A DNA stretch of 64,000 nt from Crocinitomix sp. (GCA_013138735.1 WTCE01000026.1:1-64000); one strand, 5' to 3'; shown: positions 30,562 to 44,148, numbered from the stretch's first letter. Notes: generated from the letters alone by a model not told the origin. Translations and numbers: made by a program.

Positions 30562-31740
30562 TTAGTCAATAATCTTTATTTCAACACGACGATTTGCTTC
30601 TTCTTGTTGAACATTTACAGGTTCTTCAAATAGCATTTGTGTATTTCCATAGCCTTTAACGACCATTCGATTCCCGTCGATTCCGTTGTCTTTTAAGAAT
30701 TTTTTTACTGCTTTCGCTCGATTTTCAGACAAGGCTTTAATTTTACCATTATTCTTATATCCTGGTGCATTTACATGTCCTTGAATTTCAATTCTGAGCT
30801 CATCATTGACGGCCATAAAATCTAATAAACGTTTTAATGCGGGATAAGCAATGGAAATAAACTCAGCTTCATCCTGTTCAAATTTAATATTCTCAAGCGC
30901 TAATTTTTTGCCGGGTGCCAATCGTTCAAGCTCCAATAAAATCTCCATATTATTAGTGGACGACCCTATGGATTCAAAATCCTTCACGAATAAAAAATAA
31001 CCTTGTGTATTGGATTCAATGTGCATCTCACGCGCAGTGGTGGCATCAAAATAAAAGTCAGTTCCTAAGAACAAATAATTATCCTTATCAACACCAGAAA
31101 TAATCATGTTTGCCTCTACAGGATCACCTGTTTCTTTGTCTCGAATACGGACACGAATAAAGTTCCCCGTTTTATCCGTTCTATAATCTTGAATCACAGA
31201 TTCGGTCACAGAGACTTTCCCAATCCGTTTATACTTTACAGTTAGCCGACCTTGATAGGTTGAATTGGTATGAATCATCAAATAAAAAACGTCTGTTTGC
31301 TTTGCTTCAATTGATCCTTTAAAGTTGTCACCCCCGGCATCCATTGCACCTTTATTATGGTAAGAAATACTTTGAGAAATTTCTGGAGCAGCTTTGTCAG
31401 CTTCTAGATGTTCGCAAAATGAATTGTCCGTTGCTCGAAATAAGTGATAACTAAAATCGACATTGTTCTCAGTTGAAACTTCAAATTCAAAAACACCATC
31501 TACATTAGGCTCTAAACGCAACCAAACTGAGTTTACTTCATGAAAGTCAGGATCGAACCCAATAAAGTCATCCCGTAAACCAAAGTTACCCGGAAATTGC
31601 AGGTGCGAGGCTGTATTATAATCCATAACCTCTACAGCACCAAAGCAATCCGCAAAAGAATTGGATAAGTGCATTTTGAATCCTTGCCCAAAACCTTGAA
31701 CAAAAATCAGTAAAAATAATATGGTAATAAATTTCTTCAA
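30562..31740 (-). CDS. OmpA family protein
   Basis: IKFEQDEAEFISIAYPALKRLLDFM...IEIQGHVNAPGYK...LSENRAKAVKKFLKDNGIDGNRMVVKGYGNTQ...NRRVEIKI. Confidence 0.9.
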   Translation of the reverse strand: MKKFITILFLLIFVQGFGQGFKMHLSNSFADCFGAVEVMDYNTASHLQFPGNFGLRDDFIGFDPDFHEVNSVWLRLEPNVDGVFEFEVSTENNVDFSYHLFRATDNSFCEHLEADKAAPEISQSISYHNKGAMDAGGDNFKGSIEAKQTDVFYLMIHTNSTYQGRLTVKYKRIGKVSVTESVIQDYRTDKTGNFIRVRIRDKETGDPVEANMIISGVDKDNYLFLGTDFYFDATTAREMHIESNTQGYFLFVKDFESIGSSTNNMEILLELERLAPGKKLALENIKFEQDEAEFISIAYPALKRLLDFMAVNDELRIEIQGHVNAPGYKNNGKIKALSENRAKAVKKFLKDNGIDGNRMVVKGYGNTQMLFEEPVNVQQEEANRRVEIKIID

Positions 31741-31816
31741 ACCCTCAATATTGCCGTAAAGATAGCCTATTTTTGTTAAATCATTTTTAATCAGAATTTA
31801 CGAATTGACCAGCAAC

Positions 31817-32191
31817 ATGGAAAAAGTAAAAACGCTTTATGAATTAATCGGTGACGATCGTTTACAAGATCTTATAAACAGTTTTTATGCCAAGGTTTTT
31901 GACAGCCCTATTTTAGCGCCATTATTCAACCAAACAAATGCGGATATTATTAAGGATAAACAATTCAGTTTTTTAACTCAATTTTTGGGTGGACCACCCC
32001 GTTATATGGAAAAATATGGCCCTCCACAAATGCGCCGCCGGCATATGCCACATGCCATTACAAATGAAGCCAAAGATGAATGGTTAAGTTTAATGCAGAT
32101 TTCTATTCAAGAATTAGATTTGGCTGATAATTTAAAAACGGCTTTGTACAATTGTTTTCCGAAAGTGGCGCAGCATATGGTGAATAGTTAG
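31817..32191 (+). CDS. Truncated haemoglobin (group II-like)
   Basis: KTLYELIGDDRLQDLINSFYAKVFDSPILAPLF...FLTQFLGGPPRYMEKYGPPQMRRRHMPHAI. Confidence 0.85.
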   Translation: MEKVKTLYELIGDDRLQDLINSFYAKVFDSPILAPLFNQTNADIIKDKQFSFLTQFLGGPPRYMEKYGPPQMRRRHMPHAITNEAKDEWLSLMQISIQELDLADNLKTALYNCFPKVAQHMVNS

Positions 32192-32220
32192 ATATTGGAG
32201 GTTAGATATTAGATTAAAAA

Positions 32221-34368
32221 TCAAACCCGCACCCCCAAAATACATACATCATCTACCTGCTCTAAATCACCTTTCCATTTCCCAAATTCTTTTTGTAAAT
32301 GTATGATTTGCTCGTCTTCAGAATTATCCGCAATGTTGATTAAAAATTGTTTCAACTGCTTGTATTTATACTTCTTCCCTCGAATACCACCAAATTGATC
32401 TGGAAAACCATCTGTAAAAGAATAAATCATGTCGCCTACATTGACAGGAACTACATGCGTGCTGAACTTTTTACGATTTTCTTGATAGCCAATAGACTGC
32501 CGGTCGCCTCTGATTTCAACTAAATAATTACGCTCATTTTGGATGACTTCATCCGACAAATCTAAAGCGGCCGTTTTTGGTTTAACGATATACAGTGGAT
32601 TATTTGCCCCAGCAAATGAATAAGTATTCGTCTTTTTATTGAAACAACACAATGAAATATCCATTCCATCTTTAACATTCTGATTGCTTTGCACAAATGC
32701 TTCAATTAATAAATCAGTTGTTTTATCCAAAATCTCACCCGGATCACTCAGCTTAAACTCCTCAATTGTGCGATTTAAAGCATTGGAGCAAACAACACTC
32801 ACTAAAGCTCCTGGAACACCATGTCCTGTGCAATCAGCAGCAGCAAAATATACGCGGTCACCTTCTTCACGAATCCAATAAAAATCACCTGCAACAACTG
32901 CTTTTGGTAAATATAAAACGAAGTGCTTTTGCAAGATCTTCGCTATTGATTCGGCAGATGGTAGAATGGCATTTTGAATGCGCTGCGCATAATTAATACT
33001 ATCCGTTATTTCTTGATGAATTAGCTCCAATTCCATTTTTTGGTCTTGGGCAATTTCACGTTGCTCATCTGCAATTTGTTTTTCTTCCTGTACACGGTCA
33101 CGCTGTTTTTCAACCTCATTTTTTTGGGCTAAAATCTCTTCAGAAGCGCGTTTTTTACTTCTGTAATTTCGATAAACTAGAATGACAATACCTAGCATTA
33201 ATCCAAGCGCCACAATTAATCCAATCATCACCAACTTTGAAGTATGCGCTTTTTGATCGCGAATTTCTTTTTCCTTCGTTTCTCGAATTTCGTCCAATTT
33301 AATTTGCTCTGCATTGATGAGGCTATCTTGTAATTTTTGCTCGGCATATTTGCTGTTCAAATTAACACGAATCAATTCTTCGCGTTGCTCAATGCCAAAA
33401 ACACTGTCCTTTAACTCATAAAATTTTATACTGTATTTATAGGCATTTTTATAATCTTTTAAATCACCATAAAGGCGCAATAATAATTCGTGAAGGCGTA
33501 ATTCAATCGTTGGATTAGGCACTATCTGGACTTCTCTTTCAATACTTTCTAATATTGGTTTCGCCTCTAATCCACGTCCTAACTCAATTAAGGCCTTTGC
33601 AATATTGACTTCACTTTCTTGAATGCTAGATGGTGGTGGCATGTCCATTCTGTTGCGATAGCCCAAACCTTTTTTAAAATAAAACAAGGCAGAATCATAA
33701 TTTTCATCATCAAAAAAAACAGTTCCTAAATTGTTATACGATTGACCAATGCCATAATTCTCCTCTCCCTGAAGACGTATTGTGAGACAGCGATTATGAT
33801 TAGCCATGGCTGAATCCAATAGCCCCAAATTTGCAAAAGTAATCCCTTTATTATTGTAAAGATACTCGTAAGTCCTTCCACTAATCTCCTCCGCTTCGGC
33901 CTTAAATAAAAGCGCTTGATTGAAATATTCAATTCCTTTTTCACCTTCATCAAAAACGAGGTAAATTATCCCCATCATATTATAAACTTCTAGTTTTTCT
34001 CGGGCATCTAATCCATCTTGAATTTTTAGCGCCGCGGTGAAACTATCAATCGCGCGTAATCCCTGATCTATTTCATAATATAATTCGCCTAATCGATAGA
34101 AAACAGTAGCTTTCAATTCCAAATCGTCAAGATCTTCGACAATTTCTGCCGCATTTTCTAAATAAGAAAGCGCTTCAGTAAATTTTCGTTGTTTCAAATA
34201 AAAGATTCCAATTTCTAATTGCGTACTAGCTCTTTCTTTGTCCGTTTTAACGTGTGCTAGAGCGATTAACAAAGAATCGGGTTCATCATTTACCAAACCA
34301 GCATATCCATTGCTAAGAAATGCGAGCATTGCGGCAAATAAGAATGTCCTTAGTTTGATTGGATTCAT
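32221..34368 (-). CDS. TPR-repeat protein with SpoIIE/PP2C-type serine phosphatase domain
   Basis: ITDSINYAQRIQNAILPS...FYWIREEGDRVYFAAADCTGHGVPGALVS...YSFTDGFPDQFGG; N-terminal TPRs. Confidence 0.9.
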   Translation of the reverse strand: MNPIKLRTFLFAAMLAFLSNGYAGLVNDEPDSLLIALAHVKTDKERASTQLEIGIFYLKQRKFTEALSYLENAAEIVEDLDDLELKATVFYRLGELYYEIDQGLRAIDSFTAALKIQDGLDAREKLEVYNMMGIIYLVFDEGEKGIEYFNQALLFKAEAEEISGRTYEYLYNNKGITFANLGLLDSAMANHNRCLTIRLQGEENYGIGQSYNNLGTVFFDDENYDSALFYFKKGLGYRNRMDMPPPSSIQESEVNIAKALIELGRGLEAKPILESIEREVQIVPNPTIELRLHELLLRLYGDLKDYKNAYKYSIKFYELKDSVFGIEQREELIRVNLNSKYAEQKLQDSLINAEQIKLDEIRETKEKEIRDQKAHTSKLVMIGLIVALGLMLGIVILVYRNYRSKKRASEEILAQKNEVEKQRDRVQEEKQIADEQREIAQDQKMELELIHQEITDSINYAQRIQNAILPSAESIAKILQKHFVLYLPKAVVAGDFYWIREEGDRVYFAAADCTGHGVPGALVSVVCSNALNRTIEEFKLSDPGEILDKTTDLLIEAFVQSNQNVKDGMDISLCCFNKKTNTYSFAGANNPLYIVKPKTAALDLSDEVIQNERNYLVEIRGDRQSIGYQENRKKFSTHVVPVNVGDMIYSFTDGFPDQFGGIRGKKYKYKQLKQFLINIADNSEDEQIIHLQKEFGKWKGDLEQVDDVCILGVRV

Positions 34369-34387
34369 TGGTTAAGCTCCAAAATAC

Positions 34388-34421
34388 AAAAAACCTTGAC
34401 TCTAAGAGCCAAGGTTTTTTT
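34388..34421. terminator. Rho-independent (bidirectional) terminator
   Basis: AAAAAACCTTG-a-CTCT-a-AGAG-c-CAAGGTTTTTTT just 3' of icd. Confidence 0.8.
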
Positions 34422-34443
34422 ATAATTCATTTGCTATTGCGAC

Positions 34444-36765
<2,322 letters not shown>

Positions 36766-37011
36766 TTATACGTTCAAATTTACTTTTGAAAGAGCTTTAA
36801 TAAGTTTAAAACCTGAGCCCGACTATAACAAACCCTCACAGTTGATTCCAGTTTTCTTAGGCAAGGCATAGGTTAGAAGGAGTATTTATACTTCGATAAA
36901 CCATAACGCAGTATAAGGAAAATGAAATCAATCCTTCGGAAAGACTAGAAAACGGCAATCTTCTGATCGAAAAAGCCTTAAATTAACCAGTTAGTTTCTC
37001 GTTTTTACTAT

Positions 37012-37704
37012 CTAAATCTCACCATTTTCAAGACTTCTGTGGAAATTTGTTATAATCGAGATCAAGTTAATTCCAACGTTTACAGAATAAACGGTATTGT
37101 AAACTTTCATATCGGCTTGATTAATTGGCGCTAATATGTCGCGATTGCATTCTAATTCGAGCCATAAAACATCATCAAAACTTAAACCTACTCCAAGATT
37201 AAAGCCTAAATTTAATTTAGAATAATCTTCGTATGTCAAGCGCGCACCATTACCAAACGTTTTCGCCTCGTAAAACGGTAAAGTTTTTGATCCATTCTTG
37301 AAAAGATACCCAGTTGTTAGGCCCAAATAGTTATACGGCTGTATTCTTTTATTATCCCCCCACTTTCGGACTAAATTTAAATCTGTTGAAACGTAATGAT
37401 ATTTCTGCGCACGTTCGTCTAATTGGTATATATAATAATCACTCACAAAGCCTTTCGTCTCAACCCCAGCCTTAACACGAAATTGCCATTTCTCGCCTAG
37501 ATTAAAGTCTGCAAATGCATCAATTCCTACTGCCGCCAAACGACCCTCTACTGACCTCGCAAGTCTTTTAGGTATGTTTTGCTCAACATTCAAGTGCCGC
37601 GAAAAATTCATTTTTGGTTGAATTCCTGCCCCCGTTAATTGGGCATTAGCGTTTTGAAAAAAGCATAAAAAGGTAAAAACAACACAGGTTATTTTGAATT
37701 TCAT
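37012..37704 (-). CDS. Outer-membrane beta-barrel protein, hypothetical
   Basis: Signal peptide MKFKITCVVFTFLCFFQNANAQ; alternating aromatic/beta pattern. Track ORF to 37728. Confidence 0.55.
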   Translation of the reverse strand: MKFKITCVVFTFLCFFQNANAQLTGAGIQPKMNFSRHLNVEQNIPKRLARSVEGRLAAVGIDAFADFNLGEKWQFRVKAGVETKGFVSDYYIYQLDERAQKYHYVSTDLNLVRKWGDNKRIQPYNYLGLTTGYLFKNGSKTLPFYEAKTFGNGARLTYEDYSKLNLGFNLGVGLSFDDVLWLELECNRDILAPINQADMKVYNTVYSVNVGINLISIITNFHRSLENGEI

Positions 37705-37830
37705 TTGATCAATTTTTTGGTTAGGCAAGAGTTTCTAGGCAAAAGGCAATAGGTGAAAAATTATTTATTTAGGATTTTGAATTGTAAACGAGGTTGGATA
37801 TATTTTATTGTGGACTTCCGATTAAAGGAA

Positions 37831-37893
37831 CTTGTTCTCGATACAATTTTAATTTTTGGCGGCGCCAAAATTAAACCCACTCGAACTGACGTT
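37831..37893. repeat. Hairpin element R1 with conserved flanks
   Basis: CTTGTTCTCGATACAAT-TTTAATTTTTGGCGGCGCCAAAATTAAA-CCCACTCGAACTGACGTTC. Confidence 0.75.
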
Positions 37894-37996
37894 CTGGTTT
37901 TGCAGTGTTTTGTGTGATGTTTTAAGTGTTTGGAAATTGATAATTGCTCATTGATAACAAACAACTTTTGCCTCTTGCCTATTTACCTTCTGCTTT

Positions 37997-39349
37997 TTAA
38001 TCCAATTTCACTAATTCGTTTTTTAATTCTTCCATAGTATAATCCTTGAAAGAAACTCCTTTCAATTCTCCTTGTGAAGTGATATGTTCAGTTATGGACA
38101 TTTGGATCTTTTTCTTCATTGTTTTAATAATGATGAGCGTGATGTCTTTCCCTTCCGGAACCCCTCTGAAATGACTTATTCCATCTGCGTATGAAGGTGT
38201 TATAATTGATTTTAAATCCTTATAAACAAATTTGATCATTAAATTTTCTGGCTCTTCCAAAATCAAACTCATGTCCACTTTAGGCGAAGGATCATCAACG
38301 AAATGGTCGCAATTTAACCAACCTAATTTTGCCGTATTAAAAATATAATAATTGAGTTCCACTTGGTCAATGTCATTAATTGAATTATTTCCGAAATCTG
38401 GATATTTGCCTTCTATTTCTTTCAAATAAGCGGCATTCGATAAATGTTTGGCGGGGATATACTTCACAGCAAAATTTACCCAACTTTCCATATCAATTAA
38501 TGCACCATTTCTTCTATAAGGCCTAACGTTAGGCATGTTTTTAATTAGATTCAAGAGTCTTTTGCAACGTCTCTCGTCATATCCTTTTTCTAATTCAACA
38601 TTTGTGATTTCACCGTTTTTGGTAACTATAAACTTGATATTAAAATCTCTTAACCTCACATAGTCCCTTTCTTTTTCTGTTAAAATGATTTCATCCTCCA
38701 GCCAATCCCAAATATTCTTCCCATCAATCGTCTCCATTGTATCATTATCCAAGTCCTCGTATTTGATAATAAATGGCGTTAATGTATCAACTTCATGCCC
38801 CACAGAAGGTTTCTCTTTTTTCCATTTAACCGTATTTGTTGGAGAATCTGTAAATGACTGCGAGAATAATTGCATCTCTGCCGTATTTCCATTCTTTGGG
38901 AAGTGAATAATTAGATCTTTGCCTGCTTTCAAATAGACTTTTTTCCCATTTGATGTCGCTTCAACATGAATCATCCCTCCAGTTTCCAAAACCCCATTTT
39001 CGGTTTGAGTGGACAAATCTTGAATTAACATATCAGACATGTCATAATATTCTTTCAAAGAAAAATCGACTTGCACAAGCTCTTTACCATCAAATGACTC
39101 AAATGAATTCGCTTCAATAAAAATTGCGGTCCCAGCTTCACCAAACAAAATGGTGTCCGAGTTCTGCGCAATATTAAATTGGTTTACCTCAACGTCAAGC
39201 TCCTTTTGCAAGTCAATTGCCCCTGAATTAGTGTCACTTTCTGCAGACATTTCTCCCGCGCAAGAGTTTAAAAGAATTGCAATGAATAAATATGGGACTA
39301 ATTCCAATTTAAGTACTGCTTTCAGATGTTTTGAAATGTTTGATGTCAT
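37997..39349 (-). CDS. Lipoprotein, hypothetical; internal TonB C-terminal-like segment
   Basis: Lipobox FIAILLNSCAG; FIVTKNGEITNVELEKGYDERRCKRLLNLIKNMPNVRPYRRNG resembles TonB_C. Confidence 0.55.
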   Translation of the reverse strand: MTSNISKHLKAVLKLELVPYLFIAILLNSCAGEMSAESDTNSGAIDLQKELDVEVNQFNIAQNSDTILFGEAGTAIFIEANSFESFDGKELVQVDFSLKEYYDMSDMLIQDLSTQTENGVLETGGMIHVEATSNGKKVYLKAGKDLIIHFPKNGNTAEMQLFSQSFTDSPTNTVKWKKEKPSVGHEVDTLTPFIIKYEDLDNDTMETIDGKNIWDWLEDEIILTEKERDYVRLRDFNIKFIVTKNGEITNVELEKGYDERRCKRLLNLIKNMPNVRPYRRNGALIDMESWVNFAVKYIPAKHLSNAAYLKEIEGKYPDFGNNSINDIDQVELNYYIFNTAKLGWLNCDHFVDDPSPKVDMSLILEEPENLMIKFVYKDLKSIITPSYADGISHFRGVPEGKDITLIIIKTMKKKIQMSITEHITSQGELKGVSFKDYTMEELKNELVKLD

Positions 39350-39413
39350 AAATTCTATTCTTTAAACAAACAACTATTGTCTCCTGCCTAACTGCCTCTT
39401 GCCTAAAAAAAAT

Positions 39414-40190
39414 CTAATACAATTCTTCAACAGGTTTCTCCTTCGGCTTTTTAGGGTCTGGCACAAAACGAATACCGATTGTATTGAAGCGTAACTTTGG
39501 CAGCGGAATGCGATAATCGGGTGTTTCGTACTGCGTTTGTTTGGTAAATAATTCAAAGGCAAAAAGATCAACTGAAGCAAAAAAGGTCAATGAGAATCCT
39601 TTATATTGTTCGGTGATTTGAGGTTGATATTTGAACTTAATAATTGGGTGATTGGTATTAACCATAGTTCCGTCAAAATCTAATGCGGGGCTTGCGCCTC
39701 GCACCAATGCGGTTAAGCCAACGCCAAGTGAATTAGTAATTTTAATAGTGGACGAAGGATTCCAATGCACATCTAAATAATGATCAAACCGCACCATGTG
39801 ATAATTTGATTTGTAGGTAAATCCATCAAAAAAATTGACAATTGAATCGGCATAGGAAGTAGAACTTTCGCGATAGAGAAATTTGCTATTACTAGTGAAA
39901 TACTGATACCCCAATTCCAATGAATAGCCAAAAGTCACTTTTTTAGGATTTAAAAATTGCCCTCCAAAACTACGCCCCATAACGCCATGCGAAACTGCGC
40001 CCAATTCACTTTGAACGGAATAAAAATCAAACGTCTCGTTATCGTTATAAACTAAAACATTGAAATTATACTCATTTTCCGTTTGAATGAAACCCAATTC
40101 ATATCCTGCGCCTACTACAAATTGACCGTAAGAAAATGATCCCATTTGAAGTAGTAAAATAAAAAAAACAAACCTAATTTTTAATGTCAT
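39414..40190 (-). CDS. Outer-membrane beta-barrel-like hypothetical protein
   Basis: Signal peptide MTLKIRFVFFILLLQMGSFSYGQ, beta-rich. Confidence 0.55.
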   Translation of the reverse strand: MTLKIRFVFFILLLQMGSFSYGQFVVGAGYELGFIQTENEYNFNVLVYNDNETFDFYSVQSELGAVSHGVMGRSFGGQFLNPKKVTFGYSLELGYQYFTSNSKFLYRESSTSYADSIVNFFDGFTYKSNYHMVRFDHYLDVHWNPSSTIKITNSLGVGLTALVRGASPALDFDGTMVNTNHPIIKFKYQPQITEQYKGFSLTFFASVDLFAFELFTKQTQYETPDYRIPLPKLRFNTIGIRFVPDPKKPKEKPVEELY

Positions 40191-40230
40191 CTTGTTAATA
40201 ATACAAAAATGAGTAGTTGAATGTTACAAT

Positions 40231-40509
40231 CTAATGAAATCTAAGTTCATATGTACGTTTCAATTTTTGATCAATTTCAAATCCAGAAAAATTTCGAGCA
40301 AAGCGATAATGCTCTTTATTATCGAATAAGATAATCAAAACTGGAATGGTAAACACATTAAATTGAGCGGCAATTTCTGGAAATTCTTGAACGGGGACAA
40401 TTTCAAATTCTAAAAGCGGATAATTTTCTGAAAAATGCTTTTCCATTTTAGGCAATAGCGCTGCGCATACGCCACAGTTCTCACCTTTAAAGTACAATGC
40501 CTTATTCAT
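40231..40509 (-). CDS. Thioredoxin-like protein
   Basis: ALYFKGENCGVCAALLPKMEKHF (CxxC), FNVFTIPVLIILFDNKE. Confidence 0.8.
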   Translation of the reverse strand: MNKALYFKGENCGVCAALLPKMEKHFSENYPLLEFEIVPVQEFPEIAAQFNVFTIPVLIILFDNKEHYRFARNFSGFEIDQKLKRTYELRFH

Positions 40510-41170
40510 CAGAAATTAGCGTTTCAGCCATGCGCAAATCAATTGGCCGTGTGATTTTAATATTGGCTTCATTTCCCTCAATTAAATGAATTGTTGTTCC
40601 ATTCTTTTCAACCACACTGGCATCATCTGTGAACTGCTCAGAAAATTCTAGCGCATAAGCAGATTTTAAAATTTCATTCTGAAAACACTGCGGTGTTTGA
40701 ACTAACTTATAGTTATTTCGGTTAACGGCGATAGATCCATTCGAATTTATTTCACGAATTGATTCATTAATGTCGAACACAGGAATGGCTGCTCCTTTTT
40801 CTAATGCTGTTGCAAAACAATTGGCAATTACAGCCTCTGAAACTAATGGCCGCACAGCATCATGGACGCCAATAACTTTACCTTTTGCCAAGGCTAAACC
40901 ATTTTTAACAGAGAAAAAACGTTCTTTCCCTCCTTTTACAATCGCATGTTCAATCAAAAAATTATTCTTACTACATAATGCTTTCCAATAATCAATTTGA
41001 TTGGCAGGCAACACTACTATAATTTGTATTTCAGGATCGAATTGCGCAAATTTTTCAATGGTATGAAATAAAACCGGACGGTTATTTAGATTTAAAAATT
41101 GCTTTGGTATCCGAGCTCCCATTCGTTTGCCGATACCGCCTGCACTAATTATTACCGTCCTTGCTACCAT
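40502..41170 (-). CDS. ispD: 2-C-methyl-D-erythritol 4-phosphate cytidylyltransferase
   Basis: VIISAGGIGKRMGARIPKQFLNLNNRPVLFHTIEKF; GVHDAVRPLVS; VQTPQCFQ; TDDASVVE. Confidence 0.92.
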   Translation of the reverse strand: MVARTVIISAGGIGKRMGARIPKQFLNLNNRPVLFHTIEKFAQFDPEIQIIVVLPANQIDYWKALCSKNNFLIEHAIVKGGKERFFSVKNGLALAKGKVIGVHDAVRPLVSEAVIANCFATALEKGAAIPVFDINESIREINSNGSIAVNRNNYKLVQTPQCFQNEILKSAYALEFSEQFTDDASVVEKNGTTIHLIEGNEANIKITRPIDLRMAETLISDE

Positions 41171-41185
41171 TTGGGATTTTGTATA

Positions 41186-41238
41186 AAAAAAACCGCCGAG
41201 TTAGATTTTCAAATGAATGATCTTAAACGGCGGTTTAA
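41186..41238. terminator. Hairpin terminator 3' of queA
   Basis: AAAAAAACCGCCG...CGGCGGTTTAAAT inverted repeat. Confidence 0.6.
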
Positions 41239-41260
41239 ATTTAGCTATAATTCTTGAGTC

Positions 41261-42316
41261 TTAGATGATTAGCATTGCGTCACCGTAAGAATAGAATTGA
41301 TATTTTTCTTTTATTGCTTCTTCGTATGCTCTTTTTACAAAATCTAAATCAGAAAACGCAGCCACCATCATCATTAAAGTAGATTGTGGTGTATGGAAAT
41401 TCGTGATCATACAATTTGCAATTGAAAATTCGAATGGAGGGAAGATGAATTTATTCGTCCAACCACCGAATGGTTTCAAATAACCATCAGTAGAAACACT
41501 TGATTCAATTGCGCGCATACTAGTTGTACCTACTGCACAAATTCGTTTCTTATTCCTTTTTCCTTCGTTCACCATATCCGCAACTTCTTGCGTGATCTCA
41601 GCTTGCTCAGAATCCATTTTATGTTTTGTCAAATCTTCTACGTCTACCGTACGGAAAGTACCTAAACCAACGTGCAACGTAAGCTCTGCAAATTTAACAC
41701 CTTTGATTTCAAGGCGTTTTAATAATGCACGGCTAAAATGCAATCCTGCTGTTGGTGCAGCAACTGCTCCTTCATTCTTAGCGTAAATTGTTTGATATCT
41801 TGCTTCATCTTCAGGAACAACATCACGCATTCCTTTAATGTATGGTGGAATTGGAGTTTCGCCCAATTCTGTAATTTTTTCTTTGAATTCTTCATAAGAA
41901 CCATCAAACAAAAAACGAATCGTACGTCCTCTTGAAGTTGTATTATCAATTACCTCAGCAACTAATGAATCGTCATCCGTAAAATAAAGTTTGTTTCCAA
42001 TACGGATTTTTCTTGCTGGATCAACCAACACATCCCATAAAAGACTTTCACGGTTTAATTCTCTCAATAAGAAAACTTCAATTCTTGCACCTGTTTTTTC
42101 TTTATTTCCATATAAACGTGCTGGAAAAACTTTGGTGTTGTTCATTATCAAAACATCATCCTCGTCAAAATAATCCAACACATCTTTAAATTGCTTGTGT
42201 TCGATTGTTTGCTTTTCACGATTCAAAACCATTAAGCGTGCTTCGTCACGATTTGGATTTGGATGCTGTGCAATTAATTCTTCCGGTAGTTCAAAATTGA
42301 ATGCTGATAACTTCAT
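41261..42316 (-). CDS. queA: tRNA preQ1(34) S-adenosylmethionine ribosyltransferase-isomerase
   Basis: [63 protein letters not shown]. Confidence 0.95.
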   Translation of the reverse strand: MKLSAFNFELPEELIAQHPNPNRDEARLMVLNREKQTIEHKQFKDVLDYFDEDDVLIMNNTKVFPARLYGNKEKTGARIEVFLLRELNRESLLWDVLVDPARKIRIGNKLYFTDDDSLVAEVIDNTTSRGRTIRFLFDGSYEEFKEKITELGETPIPPYIKGMRDVVPEDEARYQTIYAKNEGAVAAPTAGLHFSRALLKRLEIKGVKFAELTLHVGLGTFRTVDVEDLTKHKMDSEQAEITQEVADMVNEGKRNKKRICAVGTTSMRAIESSVSTDGYLKPFGGWTNKFIFPPFEFSIANCMITNFHTPQSTLMMMVAAFSDLDFVKRAYEEAIKEKYQFYSYGDAMLII

Positions 42317-42386
42317 ACAGTATGTCTAGTTTTTAAGAGGACAAAGTTAACATTTATAAATGTGAAATAAAACTGTTAATGAATCC

Positions 42387-42421
42387 AAATTACGCAACAA
42401 CAGGAAAGTGTTGCGCAATTT
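42387..42421. terminator. Hairpin 3' of VWA gene
   Basis: AAATTACGCAACA-acaggaaag-TGTTGCGCAATTT. Confidence 0.6.
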
Positions 42422-42437
42422 GAACTCTAAAGCTATG

Positions 42438-44039
42438 CTAACTGGCAATTACCATAGCTTTTTCAACCAAATTTAAAAATCCGATTTTACGCGAATCATC
42501 CAAATTTAAGGTCGATTTTGCCAATGCTAAGACCTCTTCGAGGGAATAATCGTTCATATATTGCGATTCGCGCAGGATTAAAGAGAAGGCAGCAACTGCC
42601 GCTGAAAAGCGAAAATCCTTAGAGTTTTCATCCAAATTTTTCGTAGAATTATTAACTGTTAGTTCAATTAATTGGCTTTCATTTTCATCAGGTTTTTTGT
42701 AACGTAATTTAATTGTTGCTAATTCCGCCGAACTATTATTGATTTGCTGCTGATATTTTAAATCGTTCTTTTTAGCAGTTCCTGGAATTATTTCATAAAT
42801 GGCTGTTACTGTATGTCCTGCCCCTAATTCTCCAGCATCTTTTTTGTCATCTGCAAAATCCTCTGCATTCATTAATCGGTTTTCATAACCAATCAATCTA
42901 TATTCTGAAACGAATTTTGGATTAAACTCAACTTGGATCTTCACGTCTTTGGCAATTGTGAATAACGTTCCGGCTAAATTATCGACTAAAACATTGTTGC
43001 TTTCACCTATATCATCAATATAAAAGTAATTGCCATTGCCGTGATCAGCCAAGCTTTCCATTTTAGAATCCTTATAATTCCCCATTCCAAAACCTAAAAT
43101 GGTTAAGTAAACGCCTAAATCTCGTTTCTCCTCAATTAGTCGGGTCAATTCTCCACCAGATGATCTTCCAATATTAAAATCACCATCCGTTGCTAAAATG
43201 ATCCTGTTATTTCCTTCTTTGATGAAGTTCTCCACGGCTTGGTCATAGGCCATTTCAATTCCACCCTCGCCATTGGTTGAACCACCAGATGATAAATTAT
43301 CGATTGCTGCTAATATTTCAGTCTTATTTTCGCAAGAAGTTGATTCAAGCACTAAGCGCTCATCTCCAGCGTAAGTTACTATTGAAACTTTGTCTTTGGT
43401 ATTGAGTCTATTCACCATTAATTTGAAAGACTTTTTTAATAAAGGCAACTTATTTTTATCATCCATTGATCCTGAAACGTCCAATAAAAAAACCAAATTT
43501 GAAGGCGGCAAATCCTCAATTGGAACGGTATAGCCTTTTAGTCCAACATGCATTAATTGATGCGCATCATTCCAAGGACATTCTCCCATTTCGGTATAAA
43601 CAGAAAAAATATCCGATTTAGAAGGGGTTGGATAATCATAATCAAAATAGTTGATGAATTCCTCCGTTCTAACAGCATCTACAGGTGGTTGTTGCCCTTG
43701 ATTTAACATACGTCGAACATTGGTATAACTTGCGTTATCTACGTCAATTGAAAAAGTTGAGAGAGGATTAACGCCTGGCGATAAAAAATCGTTTTCTGCC
43801 AAATAATCATATTCTTCTGTGTTAAAATCTTCAGACACTTGTTCTTCCATTATCATCATGGCGTCTCCAGCTTCATTCATCTCATAGTAACCGTCGTCTA
43901 CTTCTGTGGACATGTCATACATGACGGGTTCTTCATGTGAATATATATTATCTGTCGCTTCATCTCCTCCGCCTCCGCAAGAAGCAAGTATGACTAAACT
44001 TGTAATGTATGCTGCGATTATTCTCTTTTTATTTTTCAT
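42438..44039 (-). CDS. von Willebrand factor type A lipoprotein (YfbK-like)
   Basis: Lipobox VILASCGGGG; LVFLLDVSGSMDDKNKLPLLKKSFKLMV; ILATDGDFNIG. Confidence 0.88.
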   Translation of the reverse strand: MKNKKRIIAAYITSLVILASCGGGGDEATDNIYSHEEPVMYDMSTEVDDGYYEMNEAGDAMMIMEEQVSEDFNTEEYDYLAENDFLSPGVNPLSTFSIDVDNASYTNVRRMLNQGQQPPVDAVRTEEFINYFDYDYPTPSKSDIFSVYTEMGECPWNDAHQLMHVGLKGYTVPIEDLPPSNLVFLLDVSGSMDDKNKLPLLKKSFKLMVNRLNTKDKVSIVTYAGDERLVLESTSCENKTEILAAIDNLSSGGSTNGEGGIEMAYDQAVENFIKEGNNRIILATDGDFNIGRSSGGELTRLIEEKRDLGVYLTILGFGMGNYKDSKMESLADHGNGNYFYIDDIGESNNVLVDNLAGTLFTIAKDVKIQVEFNPKFVSEYRLIGYENRLMNAEDFADDKKDAGELGAGHTVTAIYEIIPGTAKKNDLKYQQQINNSSAELATIKLRYKKPDENESQLIELTVNNSTKNLDENSKDFRFSAAVAAFSLILRESQYMNDYSLEEVLALAKSTLNLDDSRKIGFLNLVEKAMVIAS

Positions 44040-44069
44040 CTTTTTAGATTTTTAGTGTTAAGTTTTATG

Positions 44070-44125
44070 TCACTTGTTCTCGATACAATCCCCAAGAGAC
44101 TTGGGAATCACTCGAACTGACGTTC
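44070..44125. repeat. Hairpin element R2 with conserved flanks
   Basis: CTTGTTCTCGATACAAT-CCCCAAG-aga-CTTGGGAAT-CACTCGAACTGACGTTC. Confidence 0.75.
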
Positions 44126-44148
44126 CTTTTTTTTAGTGATTAATTTAT